Shown: one piece after another, positions 1-13,500 of the stretch
How positions within the stretch are numbered: the first letter of the stretch is position 1
How the letters are laid out: every line of letters begins with the position of its first letter
Assembly (NCBI GenBank): GCA_949775045.1
Contig: OX459105.1
Span: 16,443,353-16,507,352, forward strand
Origin: Metridium senile
Lineage: Eukaryota > Cnidaria > Anthozoa > Actiniaria > Metridiidae
DNA: 64,000 nt
Direction of reading: 5' to 3'
Notes under the pieces: model-generated
What the model was told of the DNA's origin: nothing
Databases searched by the model: none
What the model saw: the letters and a program-made list of their open reading frames with translations, nothing else
Program-made: the position numbers and the translations under genes

Positions 1-65
1 GTTATTTAGCTGTACAATTATAGTAATTCAGTTATTTATATTGTGCATTTGTCTTCCAACTATAG

Positions 66-3000
66 ACAACAAGAAAGTTAAACTTTTCATTTCCAACTGC
101 GGCAAGAAGATTGTGTTGTTGTCTGGATATGATCAGCTGTTTCTGTGGGAGACTGAGAGTGACAGTGTACCACTAGCCCCAGGTACATATACAATATCAT
201 TCATTCATTCATCCATTCATTCATTCAATTATTTGTTCATTCATTCATTCATTCATTCATTCATTCATTTATTCATTCATTTGTTTATCATTCATTCATT
301 TGTTCAGAAATTCTTTTTGTTCAATAATATAAACTTTACACATAATAATTAATATTCTTTGATTTCAAACTATAGTTGTTACAATTATCTGAAGTCATGT
401 GTACTTGACATTGGACTTTAAATCAATAATCCATCTTACATGTATTTCAATGTTAAAGGAGAACCATTTGAGGGAAGGTGGGTACAGATACAAAATGGTG
501 ACTACAGACTGCCGACTGAACAAGACAAAGAGACTGCAATTGATGGGATATTCTTTGAAGATCAAGTAAGTACACACAAAAATGTTGATGGAAACTAGCA
601 AGTAAACTGGTATAGGCTGCGTCAGTGCATTTCACAACCAGCCTTAAACTGCATTAACTCTTTTGAATTGATTGTAGATTCATGGTTTATGTTGCCTTGT
701 TTCATGGGTCTTCAACAAACAAGACAGAATGCTTATTACTACTCTCCGTCTTCAATGGCCGCTGCCTGGAAACACTGTAGGCTTTGATTACGATGGTTAG
801 TTGAGGGTGCCACTTTTTCTTTCTTTTTAATTTATGAAAATTTAATCATTTTTTATTCAATAATTATAATTGCTTATTTCAAATCTTATACCAAATAAAT
901 AATCTTTTTACAGCAGCATATCCACATATTTAATTATAGTACTAATAGTAATATATAATAATTATAGTCTGTGGTTCCTTAGAGCAGATATTGTATGACT
1001 GTGAAAAGTTCAGTTGTGTGTGTGGGTGTCAATGAGCATTTTATCATAATATTATGACACTTTCAAGTTTTTTTTGCAAGCAAGTCTGTAGGCTATTTTT
1101 ACAGCCCATTCATGAATTGTCTGCATGGTTTTTATTAGGGGCGCATGAGCGGGGAAATGCAGTTATATGATAATTAATAATTATTGAGTGTTTTCTCCCT
1201 ACAGCTGATAGCTTGCTGCCGTTCTCAGCCAAGTGGTTCACCTTCGTACATTCGCTGTATGGTCTCACACCAGCCAAAAGGGTCGTCAAGTCAACCAAGG
1301 CTTACGTTGCACGCTTCTCCTTTGATGGGCAAATCATGGCGGTTGCTATGAATCAGAAAGTTGCCATGGATACCAGAATGATGTTTTACTCCACAACCAG
1401 CTCCTCTGTTGCTATAGTAACAGACTTGAAAGGATGTGGTTCGCAAAATGTACAAAATGTGGCATCTACTGGAAAGTATGTGAATATTTAATTATAAAAC
1501 TCATAAGTTTTAATAACTCATAGAGGAAAACACAAAGGACATCATGGCTGTTAAGAAAGTTGTCAGCAATCTTTGATACAAGATTTAATCATCCTCATTT
1601 GCATGAGCTTCAGTTATCTAGTTCAGATTCATCTAAAAAAAACAGTTTTGTGTTATCTAGCACTGCTGTATTGAGGATGACTTCTGCTTAGCTTATTGAA
1701 ATTTTCTCAAGATTAGCCTGCAAAACAGGTGCTTTCCAAAAAAAAACTCCAAAAGAATCTCAATCTACTACACCATAAGTCTTTCTGAAGACTACACTAC
1801 CCGGAATGATCATACCTCATCTACACTGCTGTACTATTTGACAAAAGACGTATTTACACAGGGATAGCCTCAATTCAGAGCAACTTTAAATACATTTTCT
1901 ATTTTTAAGCAATAATATTCTTTTGTACCTTGCTTGGAATTGTGATTATTTTTACAACAAATTGAGGATGTATAAATACGCCTTTTGTCAAATAGTACAG
2001 CAGTGGTAGTTAACATGAAACTGTGATTAATAATATATTGCAAGAATGTTTTCAAAAATGCTGATTTTTCTGTTAATCATATCCTTTTTGTAATCACTAG
2101 CAAATCCTGCAATCTTGTTGGTTGAGAGGAGTGCGATTAATTCCTTAATCATTGTATATGTAGGTTATGGTGGGTATCTGATATGGCCTGGACTACCAAT
2201 AACCTGTTTCTTATGATCATCACACGCTGTGGTTCATTGGCTGTATTGACTAAACTAGGAGAACCAGTCCTAGTTACAACTACTGAAAATGCTGTTGATA
2301 TGGGGCCAGCTTTTTACCTACCACTACATCCAAGGATTACTTTCAAGTAAGGAATAATGTTTTATATAAAAGTATAAAGTCTTTCTTTTCAATTAAATAC
2401 ATTCAGTCAATAGTCCCCTTCACCGTTTCCTGCACCTTCTTGAAAGGAAACCAGATCTTTGCATCGAAGCAGTACAAACATTGAGCTTGCAATGATAGAG
2501 ACATGTGAATAATTGTCCGGCAAGGTGTTAAAAAGGTCTCTATCACTTTGAGCTCATTGGTCGTCTCGTTTGGATGCAAAGGCCCGGCTACCTTTCAAGA
2601 TGGCGCAGGGAACTGGAAGGAGACTATTAGTTGATAGGACTATATGTTATTGATAGTTTTCTTTGTTGTTTTGTTGTAAATTGTTGTTATTACTGTGATT
2701 TTAATAATTTATCCCTAATTGAGCAATCAAAGCATAGATTTTGAGTGCTTTAGAATATTGAAGTGCGATATATAAATTTGCATCAATAGTTTAGATTTCA
2801 TACTAAAATTTAAAACAACAAGGTTTTTACTTGACGTTTCGACCCCATCCGGCGTCATTTTCAAGAGTGAATATTATGGCAAGCTGTACTTATTTATCGT
2901 TCACTTGCAATAAATATTTATTCTTGAAAATGATGCCCGATGGCGTCAAAACGTTGAGTAAAAACCTTGTTGTTTTAAATTCTATTATGAAAACTACAAA

Positions 3001-4042
3001 AAACAAACATCTTATAGTTTAGATTATTATTTTCATAATTATTTTTACTTTCTTTGTGTTATACACTAATAAACATTGTATTTATAGGAAACCAAATGTG
3101 AATGGTGACAGTGATTCTTCTATGTCACTACATTCAGATACTGATGTCTTACAACAGCGATACTCCATTACTGTACACCCCACCCTTCCCATTATTCTTA
3201 CTACAGATGGTTACCTAGTAACCATTATGCAGTTGCCAGGCAATGCAAGCTACAAGGGGGCTATGGCATCATTTATGTCATCTGTTTCAAGGTAGTATTT
3301 CTTATTCTCCTCCCTTCCTATTGTCCTCATCCCTCTTCTTGTTCTTGTTCTTCTTTCTTCTTCATCATCATCTTCTCTAATTCTTCTTCTCTTTAATTGT
3401 CTCCCTTGTTCTTGTTCTTGTTTATCTTCTTCTTCTTCAGCATCTTCTATTCTGACTTCTTCATCTCTTTCTCTCCCTTCTTGTTTCTTTTTCTTGTTCT
3501 TGTTCATCTTGTTCTTGTTCTTCTTCATCTCTTTCTCTCCCTTCTTGTTGTTCTTGTTCTTCATCTTCTTCTTCATCATCGTTTTCTTCTACCTGTACCT
3601 TTTCCTCAACTACATGTAACTTCTACATTTCTCCCTCTTACTTCATCTTTGTCTGTTTTATTTCTTCTTCTTTGTTTAGTTCTGGATCTTTGTGCTTCTT
3701 CTTCTCTTCTGTCCTCTTCCTTCTCCTTGAATCTTTTACTTTTTGTCTTCATCCAGTGATTTTCCAGTTTAGCTAAGTCAAAGAAAAACAATAAAACAAA
3801 TACTTTTCTTGCTTAATAACATCTACTGTAGGTGCTTTTTGATGTCAATATTTTTAATGGATTCTATTGCATTGCTATTTTCAGTCTTGTTCCTGAAGTG
3901 CAGCATGATCCTGACATGGTGCCTCTATCAACATCAATAAGTAGAGTTAATATCTTCCAATCTGAGAACAATCTCAGTAGAGTGCAGTCTGTAGAAGAAC
4001 TTAGTGAAAACACACAGTCTAGTTGTTCTAGTTCTCTAGCAG
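66..4042 (+). CDS. CPLANE1: CPLANE1 exons 1-7: N-terminal propeller-like region
   Basis: Seven exons give residues 1-385 of the visible protein. They read as WD-like beta-strand repeats: KIVLLSGYDQLFLWE at residues about 14-28, IHGLCCLVSWVFNKQDRML, VARFSFDGQIMAVAMNQK, and WWVSDMAWTTNNLFLM followed by RCGSLAVLTKLGEP. The last part, GPAFYLPLHPRI, is typical of the CPLANE1 N-terminus. Vertebrate CPLANE1 starts with a beta-propeller, so this assignment follows from the family. The first visible exon begins at codon position 2 after a good acceptor (CAACTATAG), so at least one upstream exon lies outside the window; I estimate about 70 residues are missing. Exon 7 is serine-rich and less conserved in look. 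Confidence 0.82.
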
Positions 4043-4522
4043 GTAACAGAAAGTACATCCAGCAATACATACTTGTCTAGGAAAGATTGATGACAACAAT
4101 CATGATGTTCATCTTCATCATCATCATCAACAACAATGACAACAAGTCTTACACACTATCTTGTTACTGTTATCCTTTACTACCCTAATTATCCTAACAA
4201 TTGGCCCCATCATCATCATCAATGTCATCATCATCATCATTATCATCATCATCATCATCATCATAAATGTCATCATTGTCATCATCATCATCATAAATGT
4301 CATCATCATCATCATAAATGTCATCATCATCATCACCATCGATGTCATCATCATCATAAATGTCATCCATCATTATCTTCATAATCAAAATCATCATCAT
4401 TGTTACTATCATTATCATCATTTCATATCAATTATAATCAATATCATCATTATTTCCATCATCATTATAATGATTTTAATCAATATCATCACCACCATAA
4501 TCAAAATTGTCATTATCATCAA

Positions 4523-4558
<36 letters not shown>

Positions 4559-7500
4559 TGAAGTGATACAATAACAATCACAACTATTATCACCACTATA
4601 ATCAGTGTTATCCTCATGAACACTATTATCATCAACAATGAGTCTTCATGTATCACTAATTACACCAATGCACTAACTACATGATTGTATGATATTATTA
4701 TCTAGGTTTTGGGCTGGCAAGTGGTGATCAAGGAATGGCCTTCATGCCAATCATCCCATCAGACTTTGAACGCCTACCACCAGAACACCAAGACATATCT
4801 TGGAAGTTTGTAGAAGCACAGAATAACTCCCTTAAATCCCTGGCGGTGGGCGTGTCAGCTGGTCCATACTGGTCTAAAGAAATTAGCAGCGCCCTCTGCT
4901 TCGTCATCAAGGGTGTGGTTAAACTATTCTCCATCTATCTTCGTGATCATGAACACCTTGACGGCTCACTGACAAACTCCTTGAAAATGCTCTCAAAGTT
5001 TAAAACTAGTAAACTACAGTCTGAAAAGCTTGAGGATTGCTTTGGTTACTTCAAGATGGCACTTGAGTTGTTCCTCTGGGATGCGCATTATAGAAACGCC
5101 TTTACACTTGCACTAAGGCTGATCAATGGTTTTATCAAAGAGATTCTTGGCTGTAAATCACTTGATGATGTGTCCAAGATAGCCAGCTCAATAACATTTC
5201 TTGAATTTGCTGAAGAAGTTCTTGGGTCTGTTTACTCATGGAAGCAGAGCTCTAAGGCAAGTTCCAACGGGGATGTCATTGATCGCTTTAGCCCCAACAA
5301 AAGCATCCCTAGAGGAAGTTATAAACTGCCTGATGCACAGGGTGACCAAGAAAGCTTACAAGGTAAAATAATAATAATAATTTTGTTTATCATTTTTAAC
5401 TATTTGTATTCGTGTATATTATTTAGTTGTGATTTCAATTCACACATAAAAATCATTGTCAACCTGACTATCATTGTCATCATTATCCCCATCTTCACCA
5501 TCATCATCATTATCATCATTATCATCATCATCTTCACCATCATCACCATTATTATCATCGTTATCATCATCACCATCATCATTATCATTATCACAATCTC
5601 TATCACCTCCACCATTGCCATCATGATCATGATCATGATCATTATCATCTTCACCATCATCATCAATATTATCATTATTATCATCATCATCATTATCATC
5701 ATTATCATTATTATCATTATTATCACAATCTCTATCACCTCCACCATTGCCATCATGATCATGATCATGATCATTATCATCTTCACCATCATCATCAATA
5801 TTATCATTATTATCATCATCATCATTATCATTATTATCATTATCATTATCACAATCTCTATCACCTCCACCATTGCCATCATCATCTTCATCATCACCAC
5901 TATCATTACCTTCATCATTATCAACACTATAATTGTTATTGTGGATTGTTTCAATAGATGTTTCAGAAATTGTTGAAGAAAGCTCACAAAGTAACCAGTC
6001 TACACTCCAAGAGAGTCCCCGAGAGAGTTCTCAAGTGACCAAGGCACTATCAGCATCATGGCTAATGCTGTACAACTACACAGCCCAGTCTTCAAGGCGC
6101 CAGAGTAAGCTGCAAGAGACTGGTGATAGTGGTCAGGTGACTGAGTTGTTGTGTGACATACAGAAGAAGCTACAAGACATTGGTGTGTCAATACCTACTG
6201 GTGCTGCACTTAAACCAGAACATATGTCAGGTATGAACACAATAATAACGTTAATGATGATGATGATAGTGATAATGTTGAGGATCATATGTCAGGTATG
6301 AACACAATAATAACGTTAATGATGATGATGATAGTGATAATGTTGAGGATCATATGTCAGGTATGAACACAATAATAACGTTAATGATGATGATGATAGT
6401 GATAATGTTGAGGATCATATGTCAGGTATGAACACAATAATAACGTTAATGATGATGATGATAGTGATAATGTTGAGGATCATATGTCAGGTATGAACAC
6501 AATAATAACGTTAATGATGATGATGATAGTGATAATGTTGAGGATCATATGTCAGGTATGAACACAATAATAACGTTAATGATGATGATGATAATGATAA
6601 TGTTGAGGATCATATGTCAGGTATGAACACAATAATAACGTTAATGATGATGATGATAGTGATAATGTTGAGGATCATATGTCAGGTATGAACACAATAA
6701 TAACGTTTATGATGATGATGATGATAGTGATAATGTTGAGGATCATATGTCAGGTATGAACACAATAATAACGTTTATGATGATGATGATAGTGATAATG
6801 TTGAGTATCATATGTCAGGTATGAACACAATAATAACGTTTATGATGATGATGATAGTGATAATGTTGAGGATCATATGTCAGGTATGAACACAATAATA
6901 ACGTTTATGATGATGATGATGATAGTGATAATGTTGAGGATCATATGTCAGGTATGAACACAATAATAACGTTAATGATGATGATGATAGTGATAATGTT
7001 GAGGATCATATGTCAGGTATGAACACAATAATAACGTTTATGATGATGATGATGATAGTGATAATGTTGAGGATCATATGTCAGGTATGAACACAATAAT
7101 AACGTTAATGATGATGATGATAGTGATAATGTTAAGGATCATATGTCAGGTATGAACACAATAATAACGTTTATGATGATGATGATAGTGATAATGTTGA
7201 GGATCATATGTCAGGTATGAACACAATAATAACGTTAATGATGATGATGATAGTGATAATGTTAAGGATCATATGTCAGGTATGAACACAATAATAACGT
7301 TAATGATGATGATGATAATGATAATGTTGAGGATCATATGTCAGGTATGAACACAATAATAACGTTAATGATGATGATGATAGTGATAATGTTAAGGATC
7401 ATATGTCAGGTATGAACACAATAATAACGTTTATGATGATGATGATAGTGATAATGTTGAGGATCATATGTCAGGTATGAACACAATAATAACGTTAATG

Positions 7501-10500
7501 ATGATGATGATAGTGATAATGTTAAGGATCATATGTCAGGTATGAACACAATAATAACGTTAATGATGATGATGATAATGATAATGTTGAGGATCATATG
7601 TCAGGTATGAACACAATAATAACGTTTATGATGATGATGATGATAGTGATAAAGTTGAGGATCATATGTCAGGTATGAACACAATAATAACGTTTATGAT
7701 GATGATGATGATAGTGATAAAGTTGAGGATCATATGTCAGGTATGAACACAATAATAACGTTAATGATGATGATGATAGTGATAAAGTTGAGAGTGATGG
7801 TGATGATAGTTGTGTGACATAAATTGTGGTAATGATGATGGTGATAATGTTGATGAGGATGATGATGATGATGATGACGATGGTAGTAATGATGATGATG
7901 ATTGAATTGTATTTTGCTTAATAAATTATTATTATTATTTTTGTGAAGGAGATGGCTGCGATGACGAGAATGACGATAAGGATGATGCTGTTAATAGTGA
8001 CATCATATAGACCATAATAACTTTGCTTTGCACGTTTTACTAATTAAATTGTTCATTTTCCATCCTATTTTTCATTCAGCTGTTGCGTCATTCATTGAAC
8101 GAGATGATGCTGTTACTGTGGCTGGTCTAATTGATAGCCCTGGCGATTCTCTTTTTGGACGTCGACGAGCAAATCGTATTGACCAAGAACCAAGCCAAAG
8201 CACACCCATACGATTAAGGAAAGCCGGTAAGTAAGTTTCAATGTAATATATTTAATTGTTTTCAATTAAATTGACGAAGGGCTAAAGCTCGAAACTTCAG
8301 TAAAGCTAAGTTAACATTTTTTACGGTGTTACAAACTTCATTATATTAACTATCATTATTATTGTTTTTATTATTATTATCATCATCATCATCGCCATCA
8401 TCATCATCGTCATCATCATCATTGTCGTCGTAATCTTCGTTATTATTATCATCGTCATCATCATTATCATCGTCGTTATAATCAAATTTTTTTACTATCA
8501 AATTTGTTTATCTCAGGTTCACTTGATCGTCTACTGGATGTATCCGCCATTAACAAGACCTCATCCAAACCCAACCAGTCCACAACAACCAAACAAAGCG
8601 ACACAACTACCGAGACACTGCTTGCCATCTTGTACCTTAATCTACAACAATACAACCTACGAGCCGCTCTAGACCTTGTTTTCTCACTTCTAGAGCCTGC
8701 CCTGGATCACTTAGATACCACATTCAGTGCGTTATTCACCTTAGACTCGCTACGTGCCACTAGAGGACAGGATAACTCCTCCAATCAGCTCCTTAGTATC
8801 CTCGTACAGACGTTCCCTATCGTACGAATAGCGGACATGGTTGGGCTTCCTGTGGTGCAGTCATTAGGCCGGTTCATGGCGGCGTATTTCAGTAATCTTG
8901 GTCTATATGTCTTCCCTGCGTACCACCCCAATGTCCTTCCACCATACAACATAGGAGAGCGATCAATACACGAGAGCACGTCTGATGAATCGTTTGCACT
9001 CTCACAAGGAGTTGAAGTGGTCCACTTGGATAGGGAGAAGGTTGCGCTGGCAGTTCGTGATCAGGGGATATCAGATGTGTGGTGTGCTAATAATGCTGTA
9101 GAACTGATGTTGATATCAGGTATTCTAGCTTGTTATTCCATTTGTTTACTTGTTGTTTTTGTGGCTTTTCTTATTTATAGATTATGAGGCTTTTCATAGG
9201 AATATCATAGGCTTTTCATACTAGGCTTTTCATTGGCTTTTCATAAGCTTTTCATAGGCTTTTCATAGGCCTTTCATAGGCTTTTCATAGGCTTTTCATA
9301 GGCTTTCCATAGGCTTTTCGTAGGCTTTTCATAAGCTTTTCATAGGCTTTTTGTAGGTCTTGTATAGGCTTTTCATAGGTCTTGTATAGGCGTTTCGTAG
9401 GCTTTTCGTAGGCTTTTCATAGGTTCGTTTGTTTGTGTGTGCTTGTTTGTCTATTGGTTGTTTGTCTGTTTTTTTTTTCGTTCGTTTGTCTGTTTGCTTA
9501 TCTGTTTGTCTGTGTCTTTATGTATAATCATATAAGTATTTATTTTATTCATCTATTGATTAATTATAATTCATCAGTTCTTTTTGTGTACTGTTATGTA
9601 ACAGCCTCTCTAAATAAAGTTGATTGTATTGTATTGTCTGTTTGTTTATATTTCCATTTCTTGCTTTTCCAGGTCTTATTGGTGAGGCTTCCTGGTTAAG
9701 CAACAACCTTGGTGACTGGAAACATTCCTTGCTACTAGCTACCAGCCACACCCTACACCCCAGCCACCACAAGACCATAGCACAACTATGTACAATACCA
9801 CACCACATAACACCTGAAAACATCATACTAACACAACTACAACCCGTCCTTTCCACATCACCACTATCACTACCAAACATACCAAAATACCTCCTAGATG
9901 TACCTGAGGATGCGACGTCCACTCCTAACAGAGATCGCTTGATAGTCGAGAAACCTACTGATGGTAAGACACAGTTAACCATGGACGAGAAGGTAGCAAC
10001 AGATGTGAGTAAGATATTACAAGCTGCTGTGGTGGCTGGAATAGACGTAGTGCCTAGACTGTGCTGGACAATGTTGCAGGAATTACTGGTATTGGTATCT
10101 CAGGTGGATTGGATTGTACCTGAGGAGATTTATCTTCCTGCTCCTCCCTTGTACTGTCCCCAGCCTCCCCACGCTGAAACGGTTAGTGAAGTACACTATG
10201 GATGGATTGCAACCATGGCAACCATTCCCAGGAAAGCGAATTGAACAAAAGGACCACCAGTCACGGTGATGGTTTTCTTTTGTCAAGACCACCAGCATGG
10301 CTGCCGTTTCTGTTGTTCAATTCACTCTCCTTGGAATGGTTGCAATCCATCTATAAATTATAAAATATAACAGGGTTTTTTAATCTATCTATAAACGGAT
10401 TTGATAGTTGTTCTGTTACATATTAGAGGTCGTGTCAAGTGTAGTTTTGTAGGTTGGTATCATAATCACTAGAAAACAGAAACCGTGGGTTCGAGTCCCG

Positions 10501-13500
10501 CCAAGGGCAATTGATATTTTCTCATTTATCGTAATCATTATTAACTATCATCCTCGGGAACCCAGGGGTATTCTTCTGTCGCTCGTTTCTCGCTTCCACA
10601 ATATACCCCTGGGAACGTAGTCTGTTGGAGCTTGTTCCGGAAGTCAAAATTCAAACTTATTTAACGACTTTCTTTGAATGGTTATCTTGATTTTCATTGG
10701 TCGACCTAATAAGGTCGACCAATCAGGAAAGAGCTGAATTTTGACTTCCGGAACAAGCTCCAACAGACTACGTTCCCAGGGGTATATGTTGTGGAAGCGA
10801 GAAACGAGCGACAGAAGAATACCCCTGGGTTCCCGAGGATGTATTTACTATATAATGTTTCTTCGTGTTTCTTCAGCCCCAAGAACATGGTTGAAGAAAT
10901 ATTTTCTAGTTAATGTTATAATAGGTCGTTTTCGTTGCTTGGACATGCTTGTAAATATCAAACTAGTTTGCCTCCTTACCAGTTGAGTTTCTTAAAACAC
11001 AGTATGTTGTAATAATTATTAGTTTGTTTGTATTAATTATTAACTTATTATCTATAAATAAAGTGTATTTATTTTATTTACAAGTTATACATCACCATTC
11101 TTTGGCCCTTCCGATCGAGACTTTTAGGACCACTTCGCCCCACACCTTCCGCTCTTACTTTGCATCAGCAATGTTTGCCCTGTCAATTCCTGAATCTCTT
11201 GATATTATATCTGGGAATGTCATTTTCCTTGAATGGACAGGGCCGTGACGTGGTTTCCACAAGAAGACGTTATACAGGTTATACACTTGACTGCATCTTT
11301 ACCTTATTGGTAATTTCTTTCTTTTCTATTTTTTTTTTCAGGAATTTCTTCTACCCCGTGTTTACCGCGAGAAACAGCTGAGATCAGATATCGCGGGCAC
11401 AGTGCAAAAGCTCCTTACACTACTGCACTCATCCAACTGTATGGCGGCTTGTATGCAATGGTACGTCAATCAACTTGTCTCAACCAATGAGAAGTGGTAC
11501 AACACAACAAAAGATGATCAAGACTTTATTGTGCCCCAGTCCCTTGTGGCTCATAATGATATAGTGACGTCATTTTCTGCTGCGGATCTTAGCCTTGTTA
11601 GAGCATTGAAGAGAAACTCGTCTAAACCAAAAGGTTAGCTAATGTATCTAAGAGGTTCTGCTGTTATCTGACTTGAATAGTTACTGACTCAGAGGTTCTG
11701 TTGTTATCTAATAATTTTGAATACGTCACTAAGCTTGTCAATAATTGTACGATTGATATATTCGTTGATCTATTTGTTCATTCAGCCATTCATTCATTCA
11801 TTCATTCTTCATCCCTCCATTCACTTATTAATCTATCCATCTATTCATTTAATAAAAATAATTGAATTCAGCCATTCATCCATGGTTATGTTTTTTCCTA
11901 ATTCACCCACCTATTCATTTATCTATTCATTCATTCATTAATCCATTCATTCATTAGCCCATTCATTCATTCACTTATTCATCCATCCATCCATTCATTC
12001 AGTCATTCATCCATTCATTTATTCATTCATTCTTTAACCCATTCATCCATTCATTCATTAAGTTATTAATTCATCCATCCATCCATTCATTCAGTCATTC
12101 ATCCATTCATTTATTCATTCATTCTTTAACCCATTCATCCATTCAGTTATTAATTCATCCATCCATCCATTCATTCAGTCATTCATCCATTCATTTATTC
12201 ATTCATTCTTTAACCCATTCATCCATTCATCCATTAAGTTATTAATTCATTCATCCATTCATTCATTCGTTGAATAATTGTCTAATCCAATCCACCATAC
12301 ATGCAATTATTTATTTGTTCATTTGTTTATCATTCCTTTTCATTCCTGCTTTCAGACATTCCCAGTCCACCTCGTCCAAGTAAGACGGCTGGCTCATCAG
12401 TCAGTAGTGTACTAGCATGTTTTCATCAGTTCTGTTGTGTCATGTGGTTACTTCATGCACGTGACGCGATGAGCCTGTGTGCGAGGAAATACAGACAAGC
12501 ACGAAACCAAGCCGCTACTGACCAAGAGGTAGAGATAACATTTCTAGATCATGCCTTGTGCCAGATAATTTAATGGATGGATAAATGGATGGATGATGGA
12601 TGAATGAATGGATGGATGAATGGATGGATGGATGAATGATGGGTGAATGAATAGATGGATGAATGGATGAATGAATGGATGGATGGATGATGGATGGATG
12701 AATGAATGAATGGATGGATGGATGGATGAATGAATAATGAATATATGGATGAAGGAATGGATGAATGAATGAATTATAAATAGATGAAGGAATGAATAAA
12801 TGGATGAATGAATAGATGGATGAATGAATAGACGAATGAAGGAATGAATAAATGGATGAATGAATAGACGAATGAATGAATAAATAAATGGATGAATGAA
12901 TGATTGAATGAATGAATAAATAGATGAACGAAGGAATGGAAGAATAAATGGATGAATGAAGGTTGGAATGCATGGTGTCAATATAAACCCCAAGGTAGAT
13001 GAATAAACAAACAAATGAATACATTTATTATTGACTGGATGAATGATCGAATGATGAAAAATGAATGAACGAGTAAATGAATGAATGGATAAACGAACGA
13101 ACGAATAAAAATATAAGCAAAGGGGTTAATAAACGAACTAATGACTAAATAAATAAGCGGGTAGATGAATGAGTCACTGAGTGAGTGAATAAAAGACATA
13201 TATCCAATAATATTTGTTTGAATCCCTATATTTAACTATAGTAACGCTCTTCTATTATTATCAGATTTCTGATGAAGTAGAAGGCCTTTGTTGGGAAACA
13301 CTACAATGGACATTACAACTACAACCTTTTGGCTCCTTCCTTGGTGCATCAACAGAACTCAGCGATTCCTTACTAACACTTCTCTCTGAGATGCAGCCTA
13401 GTATTTCCACGGCACAGATCACTGCGCAGTACTTCCCTGACCCTAACCTCATCCCAACCACGTCAGGGAGGGCCAAGTTCAAGCGGCTGATGACACAGTT

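Noticed and set aside
6221..7790. CRISPR-like regular repeats
   Set aside because: Units are contiguous, without unique spacers, and lie in an intron of an animal gene. The same reasoning applies to the 95-bp and 60-bp arrays.
8272..8350. Active hammerhead ribozyme in family A or in the foldback at 2,796-2,993
   Set aside because: Core bases are changed (U4 or A9) and no stem III with the cleavage site is visible.
10432..10505. Functional tRNA gene
   Set aside because: The T-arm is good but no acceptor stem pairs and the anticodon arm is unclear.
12515..13024. Two minus-strand frames rich in Ser-Ile-His
   Set aside because: Translation of tetranucleotide ATGG/ATGA repeats.
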